Of a stretch of DNA of 64,000 nucleotides, positions 31,949 to 40,462 are shown one piece after another (position 1 is the stretch's first letter; the number at the start of each line of letters is the position of its first letter). This stretch comes from Postechiella marina (GTDB lineage Bacteria > Bacteroidota > Bacteroidia > Flavobacteriales > Flavobacteriaceae). The stretch covers positions 372,001 through 436,000 of the forward strand of contig NZ_BAABCA010000004.1 in assembly GCF_039538365.1 (NCBI RefSeq), written 5' to 3'. The notes beneath the pieces were generated by a model. The model was not told where the DNA came from. It ran no database searches and worked only from the letters and a program-made list of their open reading frames with translations. The position numbers and the translations under genes are program-made.

Positions 31949-33316
31949 TTAATCGATCCAAATCGATTTTGTGTTTACAAACTCTTTAATTCCGTAGCCA
32001 GATAATTCTCTTCCGTAGCCACTATTTTTAATACCACCAAACGGTAATCTTGGATCTGAAGCGACCAGTTTATTCACAAAACTACTACCTGCTTCTAGTT
32101 GTAGAGCCACTTTTTCGCCTCGTTCTTTATTGCTTGTAATGACGCCAGAACCTAATCCGAATTGTGAATTATTAGCCAATGCAATTGCTTCAGCTTCATC
32201 TTTAGCCTTAATAACAGAAGCAACAGGACCAAATAATTCGTTATCAAAACCTTCCATTCCTGGTTTTAAATCGGCTAAAATAGTTGCAGGATAATAAGCG
32301 CCTTTTCTGTCTGGAATAACACCTCCCAACACTAATTTTCCGCCTTGCTTTATGGTTTTTTGAACTTGTTCGTGCAACTCATCTCTAAGATCTTTTCTGG
32401 CCATAGGACCATAATATGCATCCTCGTCTGTTGGTTCTCCCATTTTGGCAGCTTTCATTTTCTTAGTATAACTTTCTAAAAAAGCATCGTAAATATCTTC
32501 TAAAACCACAAAACGTTTTGCAGCAATACAAGTTTGTCCGTTATTTTGTAAACGACCTAACGTTGCTAAGTCGGTAGCCTTTTCAATATCTGCATCTTCT
32601 AGAATTACGTAAGCATCGCTACCACCTAATTCCATAACTGTTTTCTTTAAATTCTGACCAGCAATTGAAGCCACAGAGCGTCCAGCAGGATCGCTTCCTG
32701 TTAAAGTAACTGCTACAATATTTTTATCTTCTATAACATCTTTTACATGTTTAGCGCTCAGGTTTAAATTAGTAAAAGCACCTTCTGGGAAACCTGCTTT
32801 ATTAAAAGCGTCCTCCAAAGCAAACGCACAACCTTGCACGTTTGATGCGTGTTTTAAAACACCTGTGTTACCTGCCATTAAAGCTGGTGCAGCAAAACGA
32901 ATAACTTGATAGAACGGGAAATTCCAAGGCATTACAGCTAGAACAACTCCGATAGGTTGAAACGTAACGTAGCTTTTAGAAGCTTCGGTGGCAACGGTTT
33001 GGTTTGCTAACAAATCTTTGGTATTATCGGCATAATAACGACAAATCCATGCACATTTTTCGATTTCTTTTCGAGATTGCCCAATGGTTTTACCCATTTC
33101 TGTGGTGGCTAATTGTGCGTATTCTTCTTTATTTTCATCTAAAACATCGGCTAACTTATGCATTAAAGTTGCGCGTTCTTCTAAAGATTTATGCTTCCAA
33201 GTTTGATATGCTTTATTTGAAGTTTCAATTTTACTTATTGCTGTTTCTACTGTAATTCTATCGTATTCGGCAACCTTTTCATCGGTTGCAGGATTTATAA
33301 TGATTGTCTTTTCCAT
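31949..33316 (-). CDS. NAD(P)-dependent succinate-semialdehyde dehydrogenase family protein
   Basis: 455 residues, the short bacterial form of this aldehyde dehydrogenase group. Motifs: VMPWNFPFYQVIRFAAPALMAGN, TLTGSDPAGRSVA, catalytic Glu in MELGGSDAYVILEDAD, catalytic Cys in NNGQTCIAAKRFVV, ELFGPVASV and PFGGIKNSGYGRELSGYGIKEFVN. It oxidises succinate semialdehyde or related aldehydes. Follows the acetolactate-synthase-like gene by 3 bases, so aldehydes made there could be its substrate. True substrate not certain. Confidence 0.85.
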   Translation of the reverse strand: MEKTIIINPATDEKVAEYDRITVETAISKIETSNKAYQTWKHKSLEERATLMHKLADVLDENKEEYAQLATTEMGKTIGQSRKEIEKCAWICRYYADNTKDLLANQTVATEASKSYVTFQPIGVVLAVMPWNFPFYQVIRFAAPALMAGNTGVLKHASNVQGCAFALEDAFNKAGFPEGAFTNLNLSAKHVKDVIEDKNIVAVTLTGSDPAGRSVASIAGQNLKKTVMELGGSDAYVILEDADIEKATDLATLGRLQNNGQTCIAAKRFVVLEDIYDAFLESYTKKMKAAKMGEPTDEDAYYGPMARKDLRDELHEQVQKTIKQGGKLVLGGVIPDRKGAYYPATILADLKPGMEGFDNELFGPVASVIKAKDEAEAIALANNSQFGLGSGVITSNKERGEKVALQLEAGSSFVNKLVASDPRLPFGGIKNSGYGRELSGYGIKEFVNTKSIWID

Positions 33317-33319
33317 AAT

Positions 33320-34978
33320 TTATTTTTTACTATTTTCAGTATATTCTTTTAAAAGAACATTTAATATTTTGTGATTTAACGAGTAATCTACAGGAAGCTC
33401 GATAACCTGAACACCTTTAGCATTTAAAGCGGTTTGTAGGATATTTTTAAAATCTTCAACCGATGTTGGTCTGTAACCTGTTGCTCCATAACTTTCGGCA
33501 TATTTTACAAAATCTGGGTTACCATAATCTAATCCGTATTTTTCAAATCCGTCGCCTTCTTGCTTCCATTCAATCATTCCGTAGGCATTATCTCTAAGAA
33601 TAATTACCACCAAATCTAATTGTAATCGAGTTGCAGTTTCCAACTCTTGAGAATTCATCATAAATCCGCCATCTCCATTTACAGAAATCACTTTTTTATT
33701 TGGGTTTAATTCTTTAACCATAATGGCAGACGCTAATCCTGCTCCCATGGTTGCCAATGCGTTATCTAACAACAAACTGTTTTGCTGGTAAGCTGGATAA
33801 TTTCGCGCAAACCAAATTTTATAAACGCCATTATCTAAAGTCACAACACCATCTTTTGGTAAAATATCTCTTGTAATTTTAACTAGACGCTGTGGCAAAA
33901 TAGGAAAGCGATCGTCGTTTTCATATTTCGCTAAATGAGACGAAACATTGGCTTTAATATCCATAAAACAATCTGTATTCCAACTATTTGCATTGGGTTT
34001 CAAGGCTTCTGTAAAAGCTTCAATTGAATGTGCAATGTCTCCAATAACGTTTAAATGCGGAAAATAAACCTCGTCAATTTCAGCTGGAAAGAAATTTACA
34101 TGAATCACTTTTCGATTATCTGAAACATGCATGAAAAATGGTGGTTTTTCAATGGTATCGTGACCAACGTTTATTATTAAATCGGCTTTATCAATCGCTT
34201 CATGTAAAAAATCGTTTGCAGATAAAGCAGCAGTTCCAAGATATAACGGATTTTCTTCATTTATAATTCCTTTTCCCATTTGGGTGTTAAAAAATGGAAT
34301 GCCAATTGTGTCGACAAACTGAGTTAATGCATGACTTGCACGCTTTCGGTTCGCTCCTGCTCCAATTAAAATTAAAGGTTGTTTGGCTTTATTAATTAAA
34401 GAAACCGCTTCGTTTACAACCTCTTGATTTACGTTTGGAATTTTGTAATCTACAACATCAAAAATGCTTGGATTATCGACTTCCTCTTTGGCAATATCTT
34501 CGGGTAATTCTATGTGAACTGCGCCTGGTCTTTCCTCTTGAGCCAACCTAAACGACTCGCGAACTATAGACGGAATGTGTGCGCCATGTGTAACTTGTTT
34601 AGAGTATTTGGTAAGTGGCTGCATCATTTCGACCACATCAATAATTTGAAACTTCCCTTGTTTACTGGTTTTAATTGGTTTTTGACCTGTAATAACCACC
34701 AATGGCATCGCACCTAATTGTGCATACGCAGTTGGTGTTACCAAGTTTGTAGCACCAGGGCCTAAGGTAGATAAGCAAACGCCTGGTTTTCCTGTTAGTC
34801 TGCCATAAGTGGCTGCCATGAAACCAGCACCTTGCTCGTGACGTGTTAACACGAATTTTATTTTATCGGATTTTCTAATGGATTCCAGAAAGTCTAAATT
34901 TTCTTCTCCTGGAAGTCCAAAAATATATTCGACACCTTCATTTTCGAGTGCCTTTATAAAAAGATCTGTTGTTTTCAT
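33320..34978 (-). CDS. Thiamine diphosphate enzyme, acetolactate synthase-like
   Basis: 552 residues with the three domains of the ThDP decarboxylase family. The N-terminal domain has GLPGEENLDFL and the catalytic Glu in RHEQGAGFMAATYGR; GPGATNLVTPTAYAQLGAMPLVVITGQ follows. The C-terminal ThDP motif is NGDGGFMMNSQELETATRLQLDLVVIILRDNAYG. Most like catabolic acetolactate synthases (AlsS), which convert pyruvate to acetolactate. No acetolactate decarboxylase or ilvC is nearby and an aldehyde dehydrogenase follows, so another 2-oxoacid is possible. Two direct-repeat boxes with a 27-base period lie upstream (35054-35098). Confidence 0.82.
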   Translation of the reverse strand: MKTTDLFIKALENEGVEYIFGLPGEENLDFLESIRKSDKIKFVLTRHEQGAGFMAATYGRLTGKPGVCLSTLGPGATNLVTPTAYAQLGAMPLVVITGQKPIKTSKQGKFQIIDVVEMMQPLTKYSKQVTHGAHIPSIVRESFRLAQEERPGAVHIELPEDIAKEEVDNPSIFDVVDYKIPNVNQEVVNEAVSLINKAKQPLILIGAGANRKRASHALTQFVDTIGIPFFNTQMGKGIINEENPLYLGTAALSANDFLHEAIDKADLIINVGHDTIEKPPFFMHVSDNRKVIHVNFFPAEIDEVYFPHLNVIGDIAHSIEAFTEALKPNANSWNTDCFMDIKANVSSHLAKYENDDRFPILPQRLVKITRDILPKDGVVTLDNGVYKIWFARNYPAYQQNSLLLDNALATMGAGLASAIMVKELNPNKKVISVNGDGGFMMNSQELETATRLQLDLVVIILRDNAYGMIEWKQEGDGFEKYGLDYGNPDFVKYAESYGATGYRPTSVEDFKNILQTALNAKGVQVIELPVDYSLNHKILNVLLKEYTENSKK

Positions 34979-35053
34979 TCTAGTTATTTAGTATTATCTT
35001 ATATGAAGTTAGAGCAAATTATTTTGCTAAAACATTGAGGAGTACTTGTAGGT

Positions 35054-35098
35054 AGTTCTCTAAAGATAAGGAAATTAAAAAGTTCTGTAAAATTAAGG
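35054..35098. repeat. Two direct-repeat boxes upstream of the acetolactate synthase-like gene
   Basis: AGTTCTCTAAAGATAAGG (35054-35071) and AGTTCTGTAAAATTAAGG (35081-35098) agree at 15 of 18 positions with a 27-base period. They lie 76-120 bases upstream of the start, a normal position for an activator such as AraC. Confidence 0.45.
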
Positions 35099-35147
35099 CT
35101 TAATAGATTGGTAGTGCCTTAAAGCTTTGCTAAGAAATTCTTAAATA

Positions 35148-35777
35148 TTAGTTAATCCACCTAAAAGTTAGATTTATTCTAGGCTGAATTGGTTTTTGGG
35201 TTTTAGGAATTTTGTGTTTCCAGTGTTGCTGAGTAGCCGCTTGCATGAGTAATAAACTACCATGAGCTAACGGAATATCGACACGATTTAAATCTTTACG
35301 CGATACGTGTTTTAATTGAAAAGGTCTTGTTGCTCCAAAGGTTACTGATGCAATTACCGAGTTTTTGCGTTGTTCGCCTTTACAATCTTGATGCCAATCT
35401 ACACTATCTTTTCCGTCGCGATAATAATTGAGTAAACAACGTGTAAATTTGATGTCGACTTCTTTTTCAATTCTGTTTTTTATGAAAAGTAAATCGGCAT
35501 TCCATAGATGCATTTTACTTTTAGTTTCGGTGTATGTTATATCTTTTTCAACATCGCCAAACCAAGCGGTTAATCTTGGATAATCAATTAATTTACCATG
35601 AATAATAATTTGTTCTTGTTGCCAAGGTGTATTTTCTAGTAAACTTTTATATAACGTATTGCTTTCTTCTATGCTCAAGAAATTTTCGAATAAAATAACA
35701 TCTGCTCCTGGTAAATCGTATACTGTTTTACGGACTTCTTCTGTTGAAAATAAATCTGGTTGATTGAATGCTTTCAT
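35148..35777 (-). CDS. alkB: Alpha-ketoglutarate-dependent dioxygenase AlkB
   Basis: 209 residues, the size of bacterial AlkB/ABH2-like proteins. Iron and cofactor ligands: HQD in VDWHQDCKGEQR, the distal His in QQHWKHKIP and Arg in PRINLTFRWIN (the RxNxTFR signature). It repairs 1-methyladenine and 3-methylcytosine in DNA by oxidative demethylation. The start overlaps the end of the BCCT gene by 4 bases, an odd partnership. Confidence 0.9.
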   Translation of the reverse strand: MKAFNQPDLFSTEEVRKTVYDLPGADVILFENFLSIEESNTLYKSLLENTPWQQEQIIIHGKLIDYPRLTAWFGDVEKDITYTETKSKMHLWNADLLFIKNRIEKEVDIKFTRCLLNYYRDGKDSVDWHQDCKGEQRKNSVIASVTFGATRPFQLKHVSRKDLNRVDIPLAHGSLLLMQAATQQHWKHKIPKTQKPIQPRINLTFRWIN

Positions 35778-37279
35778 TTTAATTCACCTTTTTTATAAAC
35801 ATCTTTTAAAAAGAAAAAAAACATAACCAAAATAAAGAAAGCGAAAGGCAACGAAGTGATAATTAACAAGCGTTGTACAGCTTCTAATACATTAATATTG
35901 GCTTTAATATTACCTAAAAGGATTAAAGCAATGGTTGCTAATAAAATGAAAACAGACCAAATAACACGATGTGTTTTGTTTGGATTTTTAGAACCTTTAT
36001 CTGTAAACATACTTAAAACAAATACAGCAGAATCGACTGAAGTGATTAAAAAACTAATTAATAAAAATATAGAAGTAACATTTAAAACTGTAGCAAATGG
36101 ATACTGTTCGAAAAACACAAAAATAGATGAGAATACATTCCCAAATTCGTTGTTATATGTTCCCCAAGTTTCAATTAAATTGAATGCTGAAGTTCCAAAA
36201 ACCGAAAACCAAAAGAAGGTTCCGATAGACGGAATAATTAACACGCCTAATAATAATTGCCTTATTGTTCTTCCTTTAGAAATACGTGCAATAAAAATGC
36301 CTGTAAAAGGTGCCCAAGCCAACCAAAATGCCCAATAATAAAAGGTCCAACCGGTTAAAAACTCTAAACCAGGATTGTAATCTCCAAGTGCTAAACTGAT
36401 TGGAATAAAGTCGATAATATAGTGATAGGTTGCAGTTATAAAAGATACTAAAATCTCTTTGGTATCGCTAGTAAAAAAGATAAAGAGTAAAATTATTAGA
36501 GTAACAATAATATTTAATTTTGAAAATATTTTTATGCCCTTATTTACACCTTGCCAAGCAGAATAACAAGCAATTGTTGATATTAAAACACACAGAATAA
36601 TGGTAGTAGTTATCCCAAAATCAGCATTAAACACATGATTTAATCCACCATTAATTTGTGTAGTCCCTAATCCAATTGCTGCTATTAGTCCAAAAACGGT
36701 TGTAATAATAGTTATAACATCTACGCTATTTTTAACACCTTTATTTGATAAATAATCTTCTATTGTAGCGCTAATTCTCACTTTCTTTTTCTTTACGTGT
36801 AAAGCATAACCAACCACAACAGCAAAAAGCCCGTAAAATGCCCAAGCTGTAATTCCCCATTGGTAAAACGTAAATTCCAGCGCAAGCGTTTCATTAGATA
36901 AATTGGATATAAAAGGTGGATTTTGTTGCATAAAAACAGGCTCCTGTACTGCTCTTAACAAAATACCAGAGCCCATTCCTGCGCTGTATAACATGGCAAT
37001 CCAAGACCAAAGTGAGTATTCTGGTTTGGTGTTTGGCTTACCTAGTTTTAATTTTCCGTATTTAGAAAAAGCAACTAATAACAATGCTAAAACACAACCA
37101 AAACCTAAGTACAAATAGAAATATCCAAAATAATTTCTAACCCATAATGAAGCGGTTTCAATAGCATTATAACTTGCCTCTGTAGCAAAAAACACAGTGA
37201 AACTACAAGCAAAAATGATGCTTATAGAAAGAGTTAAAATGGTATGTTTTTTAATGAATTTTAAAATCAATAAATACAA
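35774..37279 (-). CDS. BCCT family betaine/choline/carnitine transporter
   Basis: 501 residues with about 12 transmembrane helices. Helix 8 signature GWTFYYWAFWLAWAPFTGIFIARISKGRTIRQ is characteristic of the family, including the aromatic Trp box for trimethylammonium binding. Secondary uptake of glycine betaine, choline or carnitine driven by sodium or proton gradient, for osmoprotection. Overlaps alkB by 4 bases. No betaine-synthesis genes are adjacent. Confidence 0.9.
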   Translation of the reverse strand: MYLLILKFIKKHTILTLSISIIFACSFTVFFATEASYNAIETASLWVRNYFGYFYLYLGFGCVLALLLVAFSKYGKLKLGKPNTKPEYSLWSWIAMLYSAGMGSGILLRAVQEPVFMQQNPPFISNLSNETLALEFTFYQWGITAWAFYGLFAVVVGYALHVKKKKVRISATIEDYLSNKGVKNSVDVITIITTVFGLIAAIGLGTTQINGGLNHVFNADFGITTTIILCVLISTIACYSAWQGVNKGIKIFSKLNIIVTLIILLFIFFTSDTKEILVSFITATYHYIIDFIPISLALGDYNPGLEFLTGWTFYYWAFWLAWAPFTGIFIARISKGRTIRQLLLGVLIIPSIGTFFWFSVFGTSAFNLIETWGTYNNEFGNVFSSIFVFFEQYPFATVLNVTSIFLLISFLITSVDSAVFVLSMFTDKGSKNPNKTHRVIWSVFILLATIALILLGNIKANINVLEAVQRLLIITSLPFAFFILVMFFFFLKDVYKKGELK

Positions 37280-37412
37280 TTTTATACAAAAATAGACATT
37301 ACGAACTTAATTCTACCCCAGACACCATAAGTTTTAAGGTATATAAAATGGATAGTTATGTATTTTAAAAGGTTTTAGCATCGAATTAACAGCTGTTAAG
37401 CAAATATTTCTC

Positions 37413-37420
37413 TAAATTTG
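37413..37420 (+). promoter_or_regulatory. Candidate -7 box of the AraC regulator gene
   Basis: TAAATTTG, 28 bases before the start at 37449, matches TAnnTTTG. No clear -33 TTG is seen, so an activator may be needed. Confidence 0.4.
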
Positions 37421-37448
37421 TTCTTAATTATCCATAAAACATACCATT

Positions 37449-38345
37449 ATGCAAGTATTAGAAGCTCACAAACCTTTTGAAATACAAGAAATAAAATTAA
37501 CAGACTGGAAACAACGTCCTGTTAAAAACAATTTCTTTGAGTTGGTTTTAATACAAGATGGAGAAGGCACACAGTGCATAAACTATAACGATTACCATTA
37601 CACAAAGAACAGTATCTTTTTATTACCGCCTTTAAAATGTCATTCTTTTACAATTGAAAAACCAACACGTTTTGTGTTTTTAAAATTTACAGATACGTTT
37701 TTTAAAAATGCAAATAGAATAAATATTGATAGAAACGAATGGTTTAAAGAAGCCTCTTATATACTATCCAATTACAACCAATTGCCCGGAGATATTATTA
37801 AAAATGAAATAGACAGAAGCCATTTAACAAGTTTAGTAACTATGATTTTACAAGAATCTAGAAACTATGTCGACAACTCCATAAACCTTGTTACCAGCTT
37901 AATGACTAGCGTTTTAGAGTTGCTAATAAGAAACATAAAAAAAAGTAGTTATTACGAAGTGCCAAACCATAGCAACGACGACAGAATAACAAAAATGCTA
38001 ACTTATATTAACGAAAATATTGATAAAACCGAATTGCTTAAAGTTGAAAATTTAGCCAATGTTTTTATGATGTCTTCTACTTATGTAAGTGAGTTTTTTA
38101 AAAAACAAGTAAACATGTCTCTGCGAGAATATATTATTAAAGCCAAACTTAAATTGGTTGAAATTCGCTTATTAAATTCTGATTTTACTTTAACTCAAAT
38201 TGCAGATGAATTGGGTTTTACAGATGTAAGCCATTTATCTAAAACCTTTAAACGTTATGCAGGAACTTCTATACGAGAATTTAAAAATAACGGTGAATAT
38301 ATGATGCTAAAACGTGGTAGCTGCTCACCAGCTATTAGGCTTTAG
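37449..38345 (+). CDS. AraC-family transcriptional regulator
   Basis: 298 residues. Cupin-like N-terminal part (QDGEGTQCINYNDYHYTKNSIFLLPP) and AraC C-terminus (MSLREYIIKAKLKLVEIRLLNSDFTLTQIADELGFTDVSHLSKTFKRYAGTSIREF). It is a clear paralogue of the 24500-25363 regulator over the DNA-binding domain, so the two may see similar sites. Transcribed away from the BCCT gene. An imperfect hairpin follows at 38384-38423. Effector unknown. Confidence 0.85.
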   Translation: MQVLEAHKPFEIQEIKLTDWKQRPVKNNFFELVLIQDGEGTQCINYNDYHYTKNSIFLLPPLKCHSFTIEKPTRFVFLKFTDTFFKNANRINIDRNEWFKEASYILSNYNQLPGDIIKNEIDRSHLTSLVTMILQESRNYVDNSINLVTSLMTSVLELLIRNIKKSSYYEVPNHSNDDRITKMLTYINENIDKTELLKVENLANVFMMSSTYVSEFFKKQVNMSLREYIIKAKLKLVEIRLLNSDFTLTQIADELGFTDVSHLSKTFKRYAGTSIREFKNNGEYMMLKRGSCSPAIRL

Positions 38346-38383
38346 GGTATTTATTCCATCCTTCTAAATTGGTTATCGGCTAG

Positions 38384-38423
38384 ATATTTTTATTAAAAGC
38401 ATTTTATGCTTAAATAAAAATAT
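38384..38423 (+). terminator. Imperfect hairpin after the AraC gene
   Basis: ATATTTTTATT (38384-38394) pairs with AATAAAAATAT (38413-38423) and AAGCAT (38397-38402) with ATGCTT (38406-38411), with a small internal bulge. No T-run follows, so termination is uncertain. Confidence 0.35.
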
Positions 38424-38479
38424 TAGCAGCTTATAACTTTAATTACTTCTAAAAAAGCATAAACCTTTGTTAAAAAAAG

Positions 38480-38508
38480 AATGAACGTTCATTTTTATTA
38501 TATCTTTG
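38480..38508 (+). promoter_or_regulatory. TetR operator palindrome and promoter
   Basis: AATGAACGTTCATT (38480-38493) is a perfect 14-bp palindrome placed directly upstream of TATCTTTG (38501-38508), a TAnnTTTG -7 box. The following gene encodes TetR, so autorepression is likely. AAGGA just before the ATG at 38527 is a weak ribosome binding site. Confidence 0.75.
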
Positions 38509-38526
38509 TACCAGAATAATAAGGAT

Positions 38527-39111
38527 ATGGCAAAACTTCAAAAAAGTATAGATAAGCGAAATGCATTAATTAAAGCGACTATCGAGTTAGTAAACAACAA
38601 CGGTTTTCATGCTACACCAATGAGTAAAATAGCAAAAATGGCTAAGGTTTCTCCTGCCACTATATATCTATATTTTGATAACAAACAAGATCTTGTTAAT
38701 AAAACTTATGTTGAAGTAAAATCAGAATACACAAAATATGCCTTTGCAACTTATACAAAAGACATGCCCATAAAAGAAGGCTTCGAGTTAATTTGGAAAC
38801 GCATTGCAGATTTTAAGCTTAAAGAGTGCGAAAACGCTATGTTTCTAGCACAATGCGATAACACTCCAATGATAGACGAGCCAAGTAGACAAGAAGGCAT
38901 TAAGCACTTACAACCCCTACTCGACCTTTGGGCTCGAGGAAAAAAAGAAGGCATTATAAAACCAATGTCAGATTATTTGTTATACGCATACGCCATAAAT
39001 CCTTTATCATTTTTAATGATATCACAAAAACGTGGTGCTTTTACACTAGACAAATCGCATATAGAAGAGGCTTACCAATCGGCTTGGAACAGTATAAAAG
39101 TATGTCAATAA
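38527..39111 (+). CDS. TetR-family transcriptional regulator
   Basis: 194 residues from ATG 38527 (MAKLQKSIDKRNALIKATIELV), preferred because it follows AAGGAT and excludes residues overlapping the -7 box. The helix-turn-helix is HATPMSKIAKMAKVSPATIYLYFDNKQDLVNKTY (about residues 27-60). The rest is a ligand-binding helical domain. A palindromic operator lies 34 bases upstream. It starts an operon of TetR, Rossmann protein, nitroreductase, YqhD-like dehydrogenase and DJ-1-like lipoprotein. Probably senses a reactive small molecule; ligand unknown. Confidence 0.88.
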   Translation: MAKLQKSIDKRNALIKATIELVNNNGFHATPMSKIAKMAKVSPATIYLYFDNKQDLVNKTYVEVKSEYTKYAFATYTKDMPIKEGFELIWKRIADFKLKECENAMFLAQCDNTPMIDEPSRQEGIKHLQPLLDLWARGKKEGIIKPMSDYLLYAYAINPLSFLMISQKRGAFTLDKSHIEEAYQSAWNSIKVCQ

Positions 39112-39112
39112 C

Positions 39113-39778
39113 ATGAAAAAAACAGCTATTATATTAGGTGCCTCTGGCTTAACAGGTGGTTTATTATTAGAGCAACTCATAAAAGACGAGCGTTACGATA
39201 GCATTAAGCTATTTTCTCGTTCTAAAATTGAAGGATTACCTTCAAAAGTTACACAACATATTGGAGATTTACTCAAATTAGAACAATTTAAAGCGGATTT
39301 TACAGCAGACCAGGTATTTTGCTGCATTGGTACAACTAAAGCAAAAACACCCGATAAAGATTTATACAAAAAAATTGATTATGGTATTCCTGTTGCTGCA
39401 GCAAAACTAGCTAAGGCTAACGCTATTGATACTTTTTTAGTAATATCTGCTTTAGGAGCCAACGCCAAAAGTAATGTGTTTTATAACAAAACTAAAGGCG
39501 AAATGGAACGCGATGTTTTAAAACAGAACATAAAAAAAACTTTTATTCTTCAACCGTCTTTAATTGGTGGAGAACGCAAAGAAACTCGCACTCTAGAAGA
39601 TATTGGAAAAACCATTTTTAAGGTAATTGAACCTTTGTTCTTCGGGAAATTAAAACAATATAAAATTACAGACCCTAAAAGTATGGCGCACGCCATGATT
39701 AACCTAGCAAATAGAATAAGTTATTCTGAAGTTTTTATTACATCAAACGATATAAAAAGAATTACAAAAAACAACTAA
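39113..39778 (+). CDS. NAD(P)H-binding Rossmann oxidoreductase, HTATIP2-like
   Basis: 221 residues of the atypical short-chain dehydrogenase type. IILGASGLTGGLLLEQL is the cofactor loop; VFCCIGTTKAKTPDKDLYKKIDYG and FLVISALGANAKSNVFYNKTKGEMER (with a YxxxK-like NKTKGE) resemble TIP30/HTATIP2 and bacterial nucleoside-diphosphate-sugar epimerase-like proteins. Enzymatic role unknown. One base after the TetR stop, therefore in its operon. Confidence 0.8.
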   Translation: MKKTAIILGASGLTGGLLLEQLIKDERYDSIKLFSRSKIEGLPSKVTQHIGDLLKLEQFKADFTADQVFCCIGTTKAKTPDKDLYKKIDYGIPVAAAKLAKANAIDTFLVISALGANAKSNVFYNKTKGEMERDVLKQNIKKTFILQPSLIGGERKETRTLEDIGKTIFKVIEPLFFGKLKQYKITDPKSMAHAMINLANRISYSEVFITSNDIKRITKNN

Positions 39779-39785
39779 AAATCAT

Positions 39786-40418
39786 ATGGAATTATTAGAT
39801 AAATTAAATTGGAGATATGCTACTAAAGCAATGAATGGCGAAAAAGTAGCCGAAGATAAAATTGAACGTATTTTAGAAGCTGCACGCTTAGCTCCAACAT
39901 CTTCTGGCTTACAACCTTTTGAAATTTTTGTTGTAAAAAATCAAGATATTAAAGAACAAATTAAACCTATTGCATGGAACCAATCGGTAATAACAGACTG
40001 CTCTCACCTTTTAGTTTTTGCCGCTTGGGACCATTATACTCCAGAGCGTATTAATTACATGTTCGACTTAACCAACGACATTCGTGGTTTTAAAAACGAA
40101 GGATGGGAAAATTACCGTCAAATGTTGTTAGGTATGTATCCGCAAAAAGATCCAGAAGAAAACTTTATTCACGCATCAAAACAAGCTTATATCGCTTTTA
40201 CAGAAGCTATTACAGCTGCTGCTTTTGAAGGTGTAGATGCAACGCCCCTTGAAGGTTTTGAACCTGATGCTGTAGATAAAATATTAAACCTACGCGAAAA
40301 AGGATTGCGTAGTGCTGTATTATTACCTCTTGGATATAGAAAAACAGAAGAAGATTGGCTAGTAAACCTTGTTAAGGTTAGAAAACCAATGGAAGATTTA
40401 ATAACTATTATAGAATAG
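39786..40418 (+). CDS. NAD(P)H-dependent nitroreductase family oxidoreductase
   Basis: 210 residues. LNWRYATKAMNGEKVAEDKIERILEAARLAPTSSGLQPFEIFVVKN at the N-terminus and AFEGVDATPLEGFEPDAVDKILNLREKGLRSAVLLPLGYR near the C-terminus place it with NfsB-type FMN enzymes. It is more distant from the two nitroreductases at 19161 and 30965 than those are from each other. Seven bases after the Rossmann gene in the TetR operon. Confidence 0.87.
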   Translation: MELLDKLNWRYATKAMNGEKVAEDKIERILEAARLAPTSSGLQPFEIFVVKNQDIKEQIKPIAWNQSVITDCSHLLVFAAWDHYTPERINYMFDLTNDIRGFKNEGWENYRQMLLGMYPQKDPEENFIHASKQAYIAFTEAITAAAFEGVDATPLEGFEPDAVDKILNLREKGLRSAVLLPLGYRKTEEDWLVNLVKVRKPMEDLITIIE

Positions 40419-40462
40419 TAAAACACAAATTAGAACGAAAAAGAATAAAAAAAGAAAAGAAA

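Noticed and set aside
33320..34978. Biosynthetic acetolactate synthase (ilvB)
   Set aside because: No ilvN small subunit, ilvC or ilvD beside it; the following aldehyde dehydrogenase suggests a catabolic role.
35856..36338. 160-codon frame on the plus strand inside the BCCT gene
   Set aside because: Antisense shadow of a well-supported transporter gene.
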